From Woeseiaceae bacterium (GTDB taxonomy: Bacteria > Pseudomonadota > Gammaproteobacteria > Steroidobacterales > Woeseiaceae), in the NCBI GenBank assembly GCA_021773055.1, contig JAJFKV010000081.1, forward strand, positions 57,735 through 121,734: a DNA stretch of 64,000 bases. Reading direction: 5' to 3'. Positions 17,626 to 26,299 of this stretch are shown one piece after another; positions within the stretch are counted from its first letter, which is position 1, and every line of letters starts with the position of its first letter. The position numbers were made by a program, and so were the translations under genes. Below the pieces are notes generated by a model that saw only the letters and a program-made list of their open reading frames with translations, did no database searches and was not told the origin of the DNA.

Positions 17626-19918
17626 GGTAAAAGTACCACTAACTCGCAGTGACCCGGTTCGCCAGGTGCACGACTTCAAGAGTGGCAACGAAGCAGCCGC
17701 ACTGGCTGCTCGCGACATCGGTTTCCATGTCATGGGTTATTTCCCCATTACGCCGTCGACAGAAGTCGCGGAAAGCCTGTCGCAAATGCAGGCAAACGGC
17801 GAACACGACATCGTGATGATCCCCGCCGACGGCGAACACGGCGCCGCGGGTATCTGTTACGGCGCGGCTCTCGGCGGAGGCCGTGTACTGAACGCAACGT
17901 CCTCGCAGGGTCTGTTGTACTCACTGGAACAGTTGCCCGTACAAGCCGGCACCCGTGTTCCCATGGTGTTGAATGTCTCGACCCGCACGGTATCGGGGCC
18001 GCTCGACATTCGCTGTGACCACTCCGACATCTATTTCGTGCTGAACGCCGGCTGGATTATTTTGCTCGCGCGCGATCCGCAAGCCGTTTACGACATGAAT
18101 TTCGCAGCCATCAGGATCGGCGAGCATCCGGACGTTCGCCTGCCTGTCATCGTTGCCTACGATGGTTTCGTGACCAGTCACCAAAAACGTCGCATCGACC
18201 TGTTCGACGATCCGGATGCTGTTCGCGACTTTCTCGGTGAACGGGACGACCCCTACTCCGCCCTCGATCCCGAGCGGCCTGTGACGTTCGGTCCTTACAT
18301 GAACGATCCAGATCTGATCAATAACAAGGTGCAGCAACACGAGGCGATGGAATCTGCGCGACGCGTAATTCCGGAAATCTTTGCCGAGTTGAAATCGTTC
18401 TCCGGGCGCGACTACGCTACTGTCGATTCGTACCGGATGGACGATGCGGAAGTCGCCCTCGTATTACTGAATTCCGCGGCAGAGAATGCCAAGGAAGTCG
18501 CCGACAAGATGCGAGACGAGGGCCACAAGGTTGGCGTCGTATCTCCAAATATTCTGCGGCCATTCCCAACCGATGAAATTCGCGCAGTGTTGAAAAACGT
18601 GCGTGCCGCAGTTGTCGGTGACCGCGGTGATTCCTATGGTGCCGAGGGCGGCAACCTCTCGCTCGAGGTGCGCGCCGCGCTGCAGCAGGATCCGGATAAC
18701 CGGACACTGGTAATGAGCCGCATCTATGGCCTCGGTGGCAAGGATTTTTACGACAAAGATGCGGAGGAATTCTTCCACGAAGCACTCGAGGCTGCCAAGA
18801 CAGGTAAAGTCGACACTCCGTTCGAGTATCACGGTGCGTATGCCGGCGACCTGGAGATTAGCCCACCCAAGGGCTTGCCACCGATAAAGTCGGAAGAGGT
18901 CTCTCGCGGCATGGCCAAGGTGACGCAGGACCCCGCAACCGAGCGCCTCGAAGTCGAACTGAAACCGCTGTGGGAAATGACGACCGTTCCATCACGCATC
19001 GCACCGGGACACGGTGCGTGCCCGGGCTGCGGCGTCTTTCCGATGTTGCGCCAGGCATACAGCGTGCTTGAGGGCAACGTGGTCGTACTGTTCCAGACCG
19101 GCTGCGCAATGGTAACCACGACCGGTTATCCAATGACTGCCCATCGCATTACCTACATCCATAACCTGTTTCAGAATGGTGCAGCGACGCTGTCGGGGCT
19201 CGTCGAGATGTATCACGAGCGTGTCCGGCGCGGTGAAATACCGACATCACCTGAAGGCACCGACACCACCTTCATTATGGTTACCGGTGACGGTGGTATG
19301 GACATCGGCATGGGAGCGGCGCTCGGCACTGCGCATCGCAACCATAAGATGATAATCCTCGAATACGATAACCAGGGGTATATGAACACCGGTTCGCAGC
19401 TGTCGTATTCGACACCGTTTGGTCATCGCACATCGACGAGTGAAGTCGGCAACACACTTTCTGGAAAGCGTTTTCATCATAAGGACACCGCGCAGATTTT
19501 TGCGGCCTGCAACCTGCCCTATGTGTTCACCGCAAGCGAAGGCTATCCAGAAGACTTCATGCGTAAGATCAGCAAGGCACAATGGTATGCACAACGAGAC
19601 GGTATGGTGTACGGCAAGGTCCTGTCATTCTGTCCGCTTAACTGGCGCACGCCGGACGACGCAGCACAAGATGTCTTACAAACGGCCATCGATTCCTGCT
19701 TCTTCCCGCTTTACGAGGTGGAGAAAGGCCATACCAACATTACCTACGATCCTGACGCGATCGGCAAGCGGCGCAACGTCGGCGACTGGCTCGGGAAGAT
19801 GGGTAAAACGAAGCACATCCTGGCACCGGAGCACGCAGACCAGCTTGAGGCCGCTGAGATAGAGGTCGACAAGCGCTGGCAACGCCTGAAAATCAAACAC
19901 GAACACCCGGAGCTGTAA
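17615..19918 (+). CDS. 2-oxoacid:ferredoxin oxidoreductase, fused alpha and beta subunits
   Basis: 767 residues. The alpha part (1-~420) has GYFPITPSTEVAESL, PADGEHGAAGICYGAALGG and NATSSQGLLYSLEQLP. The beta part begins near residue 455 with PGHGACPGCGVFPML (Cys469 and Cys472), then GDGGMDIGMGAALGT and EYDNQGYMNTG as the ThDP/Mg site. The enzyme decarboxylates a 2-oxoacid to acyl-CoA and reduces ferredoxin, or runs in reverse. Such oxygen-sensitive enzymes are less usual beside a set of aerobic-type genes. It is the second gene of a four-gene operon whose last two encode a ferredoxin/NAD(P)H-linked flavoprotein pair, which gives a route for the reduced ferredoxin. Confidence 0.88.
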   Translation: MLHEVKVPLTRSDPVRQVHDFKSGNEAAALAARDIGFHVMGYFPITPSTEVAESLSQMQANGEHDIVMIPADGEHGAAGICYGAALGGGRVLNATSSQGLLYSLEQLPVQAGTRVPMVLNVSTRTVSGPLDIRCDHSDIYFVLNAGWIILLARDPQAVYDMNFAAIRIGEHPDVRLPVIVAYDGFVTSHQKRRIDLFDDPDAVRDFLGERDDPYSALDPERPVTFGPYMNDPDLINNKVQQHEAMESARRVIPEIFAELKSFSGRDYATVDSYRMDDAEVALVLLNSAAENAKEVADKMRDEGHKVGVVSPNILRPFPTDEIRAVLKNVRAAVVGDRGDSYGAEGGNLSLEVRAALQQDPDNRTLVMSRIYGLGGKDFYDKDAEEFFHEALEAAKTGKVDTPFEYHGAYAGDLEISPPKGLPPIKSEEVSRGMAKVTQDPATERLEVELKPLWEMTTVPSRIAPGHGACPGCGVFPMLRQAYSVLEGNVVVLFQTGCAMVTTTGYPMTAHRITYIHNLFQNGAATLSGLVEMYHERVRRGEIPTSPEGTDTTFIMVTGDGGMDIGMGAALGTAHRNHKMIILEYDNQGYMNTGSQLSYSTPFGHRTSTSEVGNTLSGKRFHHKDTAQIFAACNLPYVFTASEGYPEDFMRKISKAQWYAQRDGMVYGKVLSFCPLNWRTPDDAAQDVLQTAIDSCFFPLYEVEKGHTNITYDPDAIGKRRNVGDWLGKMGKTKHILAPEHADQLEAAEIEVDKRWQRLKIKHEHPEL

Positions 19919-19922
19919 AGCG

Positions 19923-20774
19923 ATGGCGAAGATCCTCGAGAAACGTTCACTGACACCCGTAACCAAGCTGTTTCGTGTCGAAGCACCGCTGGTCGCAACC
20001 GCAGCGAAGCCAGGCCAGTTTGTCATCGTCCGGGTTCGCGAAGGTGGCGAGCGCATTCCATTGACGATCGCGGATTACGATCGCGACGAGGGCACACTCA
20101 CGATCGTTGTGCAGGAAGTCGGCACGACAACACGCCTGCTCGGAACACTCGAAGTCGGCGACGATATTCTCGATCTCGTCGGCCCGCTCGGCATGGCACT
20201 GGAAATTCCGGTAGCCGGTCACATTGTCGGAATTGGCGGCGGTTTTGGCGCTGCCGCGCTGCTTTGCCTGATGCGTGAGCTGTCCGCACGCGGTGATCGC
20301 ACCACGATAATTCTTGGCGCGCGTGAAAAGGGTTTGCTCATCCTCCTCGATGAACTTGCCGAGGTTTGCGACGACCTTGAACTTTGCACTGACGATGGTT
20401 CAGCCGGACTCGAAGGATTTGTGACCGAACGCCTCGCACAACTGATCGACGGCGACGGACCTGGACGCCCCGATTGCGTCGTGGCCATAGGCCCAATGCC
20501 GATGATGCGCGCAGTAACTGAAACGACGCGAGATCAGGGAATCCCCACTCTCGTCTCGCTGGATCCGCTGATGATTGACGGTACCGGAATGTGCGGAGGC
20601 TGCCGCGTCACGGTTAATAACGAAGTGAAATTCGCTTGCGTGGATGGGCCGTTTTTCGACGCGCACCGGGTCGATTTCGATGAAGCGGTACGGCGCAATA
20701 AGATGTATGTCAAACAGGAACAGGTATCCAAAGACCAGGCTGAATGCCGATCACTGGCGATGGGACAAGACTGA
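19923..20774 (+). CDS. NfnA/SudB-like FAD- and NAD-binding subunit with [2Fe-2S] motif
   Basis: 283 residues in the dihydroorotate-dehydrogenase-electron-transfer (PyrK/SudB/NfnA) family. An FAD-binding region (AKPGQFVIVRVREGGERIPLT) is followed by an NAD-binding region (GHIVGIGGGFGAAALLCLM) and a C-terminal cluster motif GTGMCGGCRVT plus KFACVDGPFFD. The partner gene follows with a TGATG overlap. In NfnAB the pair couples NADH, NADPH and ferredoxin by electron bifurcation; in SudAB it reduces polysulfide. Its place after a 2-oxoacid:ferredoxin oxidoreductase favours a ferredoxin:NAD(P) role. It starts 5 bases after the alpha-beta gene. Confidence 0.82.
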   Translation: MAKILEKRSLTPVTKLFRVEAPLVATAAKPGQFVIVRVREGGERIPLTIADYDRDEGTLTIVVQEVGTTTRLLGTLEVGDDILDLVGPLGMALEIPVAGHIVGIGGGFGAAALLCLMRELSARGDRTTIILGAREKGLLILLDELAEVCDDLELCTDDGSAGLEGFVTERLAQLIDGDGPGRPDCVVAIGPMPMMRAVTETTRDQGIPTLVSLDPLMIDGTGMCGGCRVTVNNEVKFACVDGPFFDAHRVDFDEAVRRNKMYVKQEQVSKDQAECRSLAMGQD

Positions 20775-22183
20775 TGCCACTGAAACGCGTTGACAAAACC
20801 CCGATGCCCGAGCGCGATGCCGTTTTGCGCTCGCATGACTTCAATGAGGTTAATGAGGGCTACAACATTGCGCACGCCAGGTTCGAAGCTGAGCGCTGCC
20901 TGAGATGCCAGGATCCGGTCTGCATCGATGGTTGCCCGGTAAAGATACCTATCCCCGATTTCGTACACTCGATCGCCGCCGGCGACATGGCTGGCGCCGC
21001 GAAGATTCTGCGTTCTGCCAACCCACTGCCAGCAATCTGTGGGCGTGTTTGCCCGCAGGAATCGCAGTGCGAGGAACAGTGCTCCCTCGGCACACGGTTT
21101 GTGCCGGTCGCCATCGGTTACCTCGAACGTTTCGTGGCGGACTGGGAAATGGGACAAGCACCCGGCGAAGAACCAGCGCAGCCGACACGTCCTGAAAAAG
21201 TCGCGGTCATTGGCTCGGGACCAGCGGGACTCGTATGCGCCGGCGAACTCGCGCGCCTGGGGCATCCGGTAACAATTTTCGAGGGCCTGCATGCGCCAGG
21301 CGGCGTACTTCGATACGGAATCCCTGAATTCCGCCTGCCCAAGGAAGTACTCGATTGGGAAATCGATCAACTCAGGCGTCTGGGCGTGGAAATCGTCTGC
21401 AACGTGATTATCGGCAAGACGGTCCCACTGGATGACCTGTTTGATGAAATGGGTTACTCCGCCGTGTTTGTAGGAACGGGCGCGGGCCTGCCGCAGTTCA
21501 TGGGCATCCCGGGTGAGAACCTGAACGGTGTTTACTCGGCGAACGAATTTCTGACACGCGTCAACCTGATGCACGCCGACGACTTCCCTAACGCTGACAC
21601 ACCCGTCATGGTTGGCAAACGTATTGCGGTCATCGGTGCCGGCAACACGGCCATGGATACTGTGCGTACGGCGCTGCGTGTCGGTGCTGAGAAAGGAATG
21701 ATCGTGTATCGGCGCAGCGACAAGGAAATGACTGCTCGCGTCGAGGAACACCACCATGCGGTCGAAGAAGGTGTGGAATTCAATTGGCTGACGAATCCCG
21801 TCGAGGTACTAGGTGACGAAGAAGGTTGGGTAACCGGCCTAAAGTGCATTTCCATGGAACTCGGCGAGCCTGACGAATCCGGCCGCGCACGACCAGTGCC
21901 CATTGAGGGATCTGAATTCGTGATCCCCGTGGACAATGTCGTACTCTCGATCGGTAACAGGCCAAACCCGTTACTGTTGCAGACCACCGTGGGGCTCAAG
22001 TCCAACAAGTGGGGCTGCCTGGTTGTTGAGGACGAAAGTGCACAAACCTCACTCCGACATGTTTTCGCAGGCGGAGATGCGGTAACAGGCGCCGCGACAG
22101 TGATCCTTGCTGCAGGTGCCGGCAAAAGCGCGGCGGCATCGATTCACGAAGATCTTTGTGGCCAGGCAGGCGCGGTGCTCTGA
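20774..22183 (+). CDS. NfnB/GltD-like NADPH-binding flavoprotein with N-terminal 4Fe-4S clusters
   Basis: 469 residues. Cysteine motifs near the N-terminus (CLRCQDPVCIDGCPV and ICGRVCPQESQCEEQC) match GltD/NfnB. FAD binding is KVAVIGSGPAGLVCAGEL and NADPH binding is IAVIGAGNTAMDTVRTA. The ATG at 20774 is used because relatives begin close to the KTPMPERD motif and because it forms a TGATG overlap with the previous stop; an in-frame ATG at 20744 is possible. No gltB-like large subunit is nearby, so it is more likely the NfnB/SudA partner than a glutamate synthase subunit. It ends one base from the convergent desaturase. Confidence 0.82.
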   Translation: MPLKRVDKTPMPERDAVLRSHDFNEVNEGYNIAHARFEAERCLRCQDPVCIDGCPVKIPIPDFVHSIAAGDMAGAAKILRSANPLPAICGRVCPQESQCEEQCSLGTRFVPVAIGYLERFVADWEMGQAPGEEPAQPTRPEKVAVIGSGPAGLVCAGELARLGHPVTIFEGLHAPGGVLRYGIPEFRLPKEVLDWEIDQLRRLGVEIVCNVIIGKTVPLDDLFDEMGYSAVFVGTGAGLPQFMGIPGENLNGVYSANEFLTRVNLMHADDFPNADTPVMVGKRIAVIGAGNTAMDTVRTALRVGAEKGMIVYRRSDKEMTARVEEHHHAVEEGVEFNWLTNPVEVLGDEEGWVTGLKCISMELGEPDESGRARPVPIEGSEFVIPVDNVVLSIGNRPNPLLLQTTVGLKSNKWGCLVVEDESAQTSLRHVFAGGDAVTGAATVILAAGAGKSAAASIHEDLCGQAGAVL

Positions 22184-22184
22184 G

Positions 22185-23207
22185 TCAGACAGCCGCCCTG
22201 GCGAACTCGCGATACGAGACCATTCGCTGCAGTCCCTCATCCCACAGGCAACATCGAAAGCTCGCCCTGATGTCCTTTAGCGAGAGCGTTATTGTCACGG
22301 GCGACTGAAGCTCTGGAATGGCCTCCATCGCCTCAGGAAGTCGATAGAACGGGATACGTACATTCAGGTGATGAATGTGATGATAACCAATGTTGCCGGT
22401 GAACCAACGCATCACTTTGTTCAACTTCAAGTAGCTGGAGGACTCCATCGCCGCTCGACGACTTGTCCATGTCTCCTTTGGCAAGACTCGCATGTTCTCG
22501 AAGCTGTGTTGAGCAAAGAATAGGTAGCTGCCAATCATCGAAGCGATTGTCATTGGCAACAAGACAACAAAAAACGCGACATCGAACCCCCCCAGGATCC
22601 ACAACACCGCAATCAGCGTGCTGTGACCGAGCAGTACAAGCAGCGAATCCCAGTGTCGGACTGGATTCCTCAAGAATGGTAGCAGCGTAACGCTGAGGAA
22701 GAAGATCGTGAAATACCCGGCCAGGATGGTCAGCGGATGACGCTCGACCCGGTAGGCGATACGCGTCGCGAGGGAAGCGTCGCGCCACATGTCAGTGGTC
22801 ATCATCGCAAAGGCGCCAACGCTGGCGGCATCAATCTTGCCGACATGACCATGGTGAAAATTATGGCTGTTCTTCCACGATCGCGGCGGCGTGAGCGCAA
22901 ATACGGCGTATAGGCGGAACAACCACCATGCGGGTCGAGACCGTGACAAAATCGCGTTGTGCATATAGTCGTGGTACGTGATGAAGGCGCGCACCAACAA
23001 CAGGGCCGACAAAATGGAGAACAAAAGACGTACTGGCCACGCGGGTGCGAGGGCGGCACCGAATAGCGATGCGAGCAACATCAGGAACGTCGAGCCGACG
23101 ACCCACCAGCTGGTCTTTGCAGACTCAACACCGAACGGCACGCTTGCCTTGAAAAGCTCCCTGTCTGTCTGCACGTCGGATCTCGTTTCGCGGATTTCTT
23201 TGACCAT
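22185..23207 (-). CDS. membrane fatty-acid desaturase family protein
   Basis: 340 residues with the three histidine boxes of the di-iron membrane desaturases: HDYMHN, HNFHHGH and HHIHHLN. Four hydrophobic spans lie around them (FLMLLASLFGAALAPAW, LLFSILSALLLVRAF, ILAGYFTIFFLSVTLL, FFVVLLPMTIASMIGSYLFF). These enzymes introduce double bonds or hydroxyls into acyl chains using O2 and reduced ferredoxin or cytochrome. It is convergent with and adjacent to the ferredoxin-linked operon, a suggestive but unproven link. The substrate is not determined. Confidence 0.85.
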   Translation of the reverse strand: MVKEIRETRSDVQTDRELFKASVPFGVESAKTSWWVVGSTFLMLLASLFGAALAPAWPVRLLFSILSALLLVRAFITYHDYMHNAILSRSRPAWWLFRLYAVFALTPPRSWKNSHNFHHGHVGKIDAASVGAFAMMTTDMWRDASLATRIAYRVERHPLTILAGYFTIFFLSVTLLPFLRNPVRHWDSLLVLLGHSTLIAVLWILGGFDVAFFVVLLPMTIASMIGSYLFFAQHSFENMRVLPKETWTSRRAAMESSSYLKLNKVMRWFTGNIGYHHIHHLNVRIPFYRLPEAMEAIPELQSPVTITLSLKDIRASFRCCLWDEGLQRMVSYREFARAAV

Positions 23208-23356
23208 TTGCCTTGTCTCGCATGTTACTTCTTGCTCGTGGGCATTATGTATGGGCAGGTTTGTAAACGTTTTTCATATTGCGCCAATCGCCTCTCGGGA
23301 TGCGGTGGCCACCTGATCAGGTAGGATTGTCGCTTCCAAATGTTAAAGGCCCCACA

Positions 23357-24760
23357 ATGACCGAATCTACCGACCACAGCAGACAACTCGTTCGCGCACT
23401 GACTGTGGTGCCAGCGGCGGCGGTTATTCTCGCTAACATCATCGGCACCGGTGTGTTTGTCAAAGCCCGGGTTATGACGTGCAACGTTGGTAGTCCGGAA
23501 ATGGTGCTGTTCGTGTGGTTTGTTGCTGGCCTGTTGACGCTGGCCGGTGCACTGGTCTACGCCGAACTCGGTGCCATGATGCCTCGCTCGGGCGGTGAGT
23601 TTCATTTCATAGGCGCAGCCTTTGGGCGACGTTGGGCGTTTCTCTACGGATGGACGAGAACCATCGCGCTGGGCGCATCGGGCGCTGCGGTGTCGATAAT
23701 CTTTGTCATTTTTCTGAATGACCTGACTGGCGGCGCGCTACCGCCCTGGGCTATTCAAATTCTGCCAGTCGTTACGATAGCCGTCGCAACAGCAATCAAT
23801 TTCGCGAGCGTGCGCTCGAGCGGCCGTACGGCGACGTTGTTAACGATGGTCAAGGTGGCAATGGTGCTAGTCGTCGGGCTCGGAGCATTTCTGTTGGCTG
23901 ACGGATCGTGGGGCAATTTCTCCATGAGTGGTGCTGGCGGCACCTGCGAGGGTGTTCCGGAGAGCGCGAAGCTCGGCTTGCGAGGGTTCGGCGCGGCGTT
24001 ACTCGGTGCTTTGTGGGGCTACAACGGCTGGTCGGTAATCGCCTCTGTCGGCGGCGAGATCAAAAACCCCGCTCGAACTTTGCCGCGTGCGCTCATCGGC
24101 GGAACGCTAACGGTGATTGCTCTGTACATGATGATCAATGCCGCCTACTACTACGTTCTGACCCCGCTTGAAGTGGCAAGTGTCCCTGAGTCGTCGACAG
24201 TTGCGAGGGAAGCGGCGATACGTTTCTTCGGTCCCGGGTTTGCGGCTCTGATGTCGGCGGGATTAATGATTTCCGCTTACGGAACGCTTCATACGACGTT
24301 GCTGACAGGACCGAGAATTCCCTTCGCTATCGCTCGCGCCGGGCTTTTTCCGTCTCGACTCGGTTTCATTTCCGCCGCGGGCGTACCAATAGTTGCCGTG
24401 TTAGTCATCGGTATTTGGTCAGCTGTTCTGGCTGCATCCGGTACGTTCGACATACTTACCGACATGTACATTTTCATCTTGTGGGTGTTTTTTGGAATGA
24501 ATGGCGCTGCTCTGATCATTCTTCGTCGACGCTCGCCTGATGCGAACCGCCCATACCGGGTGTGGGGCTACCCCTACGTTCCGGTCGCATTCCTTTTCGT
24601 CACTGTTTATCTGCTCGTCAATACGCTTGTGGCGACACCGATGCGAGCATTGGCCGGACTTGGATTGATCGTCGTGGGATTACCTATCTACGAGTACTTC
24701 AATCGTCGTGGCAAGCACGAGCCATTGAACTGGCTGGACGATGAACAGCACGACAGTTAG
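23357..24760 (+). CDS. APC-superfamily amino-acid permease
   Basis: About 467 residues with twelve hydrophobic segments. The first helix carries the substrate-site pattern AVILANIIGTGVFVKAR, then LVYAELGAMMPRSGGEFHFIG and a later LWGYNGWSVIASVGGEIKNPARTLPRAL, typical of the LAT-like branch of the APC family. It would move an amino acid across the inner membrane. ATG at 23357 follows a purine-rich stretch; an upstream start at 23279 would add 26 residues not expected before helix 1. No partner gene suggests a substrate. Confidence 0.85.
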   Translation: MTESTDHSRQLVRALTVVPAAAVILANIIGTGVFVKARVMTCNVGSPEMVLFVWFVAGLLTLAGALVYAELGAMMPRSGGEFHFIGAAFGRRWAFLYGWTRTIALGASGAAVSIIFVIFLNDLTGGALPPWAIQILPVVTIAVATAINFASVRSSGRTATLLTMVKVAMVLVVGLGAFLLADGSWGNFSMSGAGGTCEGVPESAKLGLRGFGAALLGALWGYNGWSVIASVGGEIKNPARTLPRALIGGTLTVIALYMMINAAYYYVLTPLEVASVPESSTVAREAAIRFFGPGFAALMSAGLMISAYGTLHTTLLTGPRIPFAIARAGLFPSRLGFISAAGVPIVAVLVIGIWSAVLAASGTFDILTDMYIFILWVFFGMNGAALIILRRRSPDANRPYRVWGYPYVPVAFLFVTVYLLVNTLVATPMRALAGLGLIVVGLPIYEYFNRRGKHEPLNWLDDEQHDS

Positions 24761-24792
24761 CGCCACGCCTTAGAAATCGGAAACGTGGGATG

Positions 24793-24825
24793 GGCGCTAC
24801 GCGCCGCCGAAGGTGGCTACGCCAC
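24793..24825. repeat. two adjacent short hairpins with identical TAC loops
   Basis: GGCGC-TAC-GCGCC (24793-24805) and GTGGC-TAC-GCCAC (24813-24825) lie side by side between two convergent genes. The arrangement resembles REP-type palindromes and may act as a bidirectional terminator. Only this doublet was noticed in the window. Confidence 0.4.
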
Positions 24826-24877
24826 TGCTCGGCTTCGAGGTTGGAGCACCGTTCCGGACTAGTTAATCCTCCTCGGA

Positions 24878-26074
24878 TCAGTGTTCCTGCTCTGCCATCA
24901 ACTCCCTCGTCCTTTCTATAGCCTTTGTGTAGCGGGCGACCAAGGTCGGGGTCTCACCCGCCTCGCGGGCAAATTGCGCGGCTTTTTCAAGGGGCTCAAT
25001 GGCCTCTCGATATTGTCCTTGTCGGCCGTAAACGAGCCCCAAAGCGTAAAGTGAAGTGAAAGATTCCGGTCTTCTGTCCAGAAGTTCTCCCATCAAGACC
25101 TCGGCGGCACGACCATGGCCTTTGCCAGCCAGGTCAATAGCGAGGAACTCGAGTTCCATCATCGGTAGTAAGAACCTGAAACCCAGGTTGGCTTCTTTTT
25201 CTTCGAACCAGGTGTCCAGGCCTTCGGCTCCTTGCTTCAAGGCGATTTCTTCTACCTCTCTGTCCATGCCCCAAACCGGATACAGCTTTTCAATGGCCGA
25301 AAACAGCCCGGGCATGAAAGCCGTAAAGTGGTTGGTTTCCTCAATGACCTCGAAATACCACTCGATTCTCTCGTTGGGCACTTGCTCAAAGAGTTTTGCG
25401 AATGCAATACCATCAGGCACCGTCGCTCCACCATCCGCTTCAGCGACGGCCATATATAGGAATATCTCGTCCTGCAGGGGTTTCCCAAGGAACTCCTCGG
25501 CAACCTCGAACAGACCACGCTGAGCGACCCAGGTGCTCGAACCGAGTGCGATATAGGCATCAAACAGATCGGGGTCCGTCATCATGGAATAAAGGGCGAA
25601 AGAACCACCGAATGAATGACCGATCAGAATCTTTGTACCGTTTCCGTTATATTTCTCTTCAATAAACGGCACCCATTCCTCCGATACGAAACGCTGGAAC
25701 TGATCAGCACGTCCGGTTCCCGGGAAGGAGCGATCTTCCTTGAAAATATAGTCTCGATTACGGTCGACGTTCCTTACCCCGGTCACAAGCAGATTCGGAA
25801 TCCGTTTCCAGCGAGAAAGGTAATCAAGGTAGCTGGAGACAAGCGGGAATGACCATTCACCGTCTAGAACATAAATAGTCGTATAGCCTTCCCCGTCAGA
25901 GTCAAAATTCTCCGGCGCCAGGACATAGATTTCACGCTCCTCGTCGAGCGCCTCCGAAAACACCGGCAAGGTGTCCGTCCTTTCCTGCGCAGTTATCGGT
26001 TCGGCGAATACCACTGTCGAACCCAGCAAGAGGGTGTAGCCAGACAACAAGCACATCCTGATTACAGAAATCAT
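24878..26074 (-). CDS. secreted alpha/beta-hydrolase esterase (Fes/IroE-like) with C-terminal TPR segment
   Basis: About 398 residues. A signal peptide (MCLLSGYTLLLGSTVVFAEP) precedes an esterase-family domain: TTIYVLDGEWSFPLV, the nucleophile elbow ILIGHSFGGSFAL, and NHFTAFMPG as the likely histidine. The last ~90 residues contain TPR-like helices (SLYALGLVYGRQGQYREAI). Family members hydrolyse siderophore esters, S-formylglutathione or acyl esters. The ATG at 26074 is preferred over a TTG 12 codons upstream, with AGGA about ten bases before it. It is monocistronic. The substrate is not evident. Confidence 0.75.
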   Translation of the reverse strand: MISVIRMCLLSGYTLLLGSTVVFAEPITAQERTDTLPVFSEALDEEREIYVLAPENFDSDGEGYTTIYVLDGEWSFPLVSSYLDYLSRWKRIPNLLVTGVRNVDRNRDYIFKEDRSFPGTGRADQFQRFVSEEWVPFIEEKYNGNGTKILIGHSFGGSFALYSMMTDPDLFDAYIALGSSTWVAQRGLFEVAEEFLGKPLQDEIFLYMAVAEADGGATVPDGIAFAKLFEQVPNERIEWYFEVIEETNHFTAFMPGLFSAIEKLYPVWGMDREVEEIALKQGAEGLDTWFEEKEANLGFRFLLPMMELEFLAIDLAGKGHGRAAEVLMGELLDRRPESFTSLYALGLVYGRQGQYREAIEPLEKAAQFAREAGETPTLVARYTKAIERTRELMAEQEH

Positions 26075-26224
26075 TTCCAATTTCCTCGCGAATGTCACAT
26101 GTTTGTTCAAGAAAACGTAGGCTCTATTACGACGTAGCGAAAAGCAATATTAAAGCGATGAAGAGAGCTGATTAGTAGATGAGAAGAGTTCTCTTCCTCA
26201 ACCGCACTCGACTGGTAGGTCAAT

Positions 26225-26248
26225 AAAGGGCCCGAAGGGCCCATTTTT
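26225..26248. terminator. hairpin terminator, probably the original tRNA-Ser terminator
   Basis: GGGCCC-GAA-GGGCCC followed by ATTTTT on the plus strand is a terminator-like stem-loop lying just outside the left end of the integrated element. Read on the minus strand it would sit about 10 bases after the tRNA-Ser 3' end if the element were removed, so it is probably that gene's original terminator. That reading is inference. Confidence 0.6.
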
Positions 26249-26255
26249 GATTTTG

Positions 26256-26279
26256 TGGCGGAGAGGGTGGGATTCGAAC
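26256..26279. repeat. att site: 24-bp copy of the tRNA-Ser 3' end
   Basis: This repeat starts TGGCGGAGAGGG and ends ATTCGAAC, matching 34348-34371 exactly; the bases on each side differ. It is the distal attachment site produced by integration. No further tRNA structure follows it, so it is not a second tRNA gene. Confidence 0.88.
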
Positions 26280-26299
26280 TTACAGTCAACGCAAGGTAA

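Noticed and set aside
20534..21757. 407-codon open frame on the minus strand
   Set aside because: It is antisense to the well-supported NfnA/NfnB-like genes, has no domain content and no ribosome-binding site; long antisense frames are common in GC-rich coding DNA.
20774..22183. Glutamate synthase small subunit (GltD)
   Set aside because: No gltB-like large subunit is nearby and the gene follows an NfnA/SudB-like gene; the Nfn/Sud role fits better.
26256..26279. Possible second tRNA-Ser gene
   Set aside because: Only 24 bases match the tRNA 3' end; no acceptor 5' strand, D-arm or anticodon arm is present.
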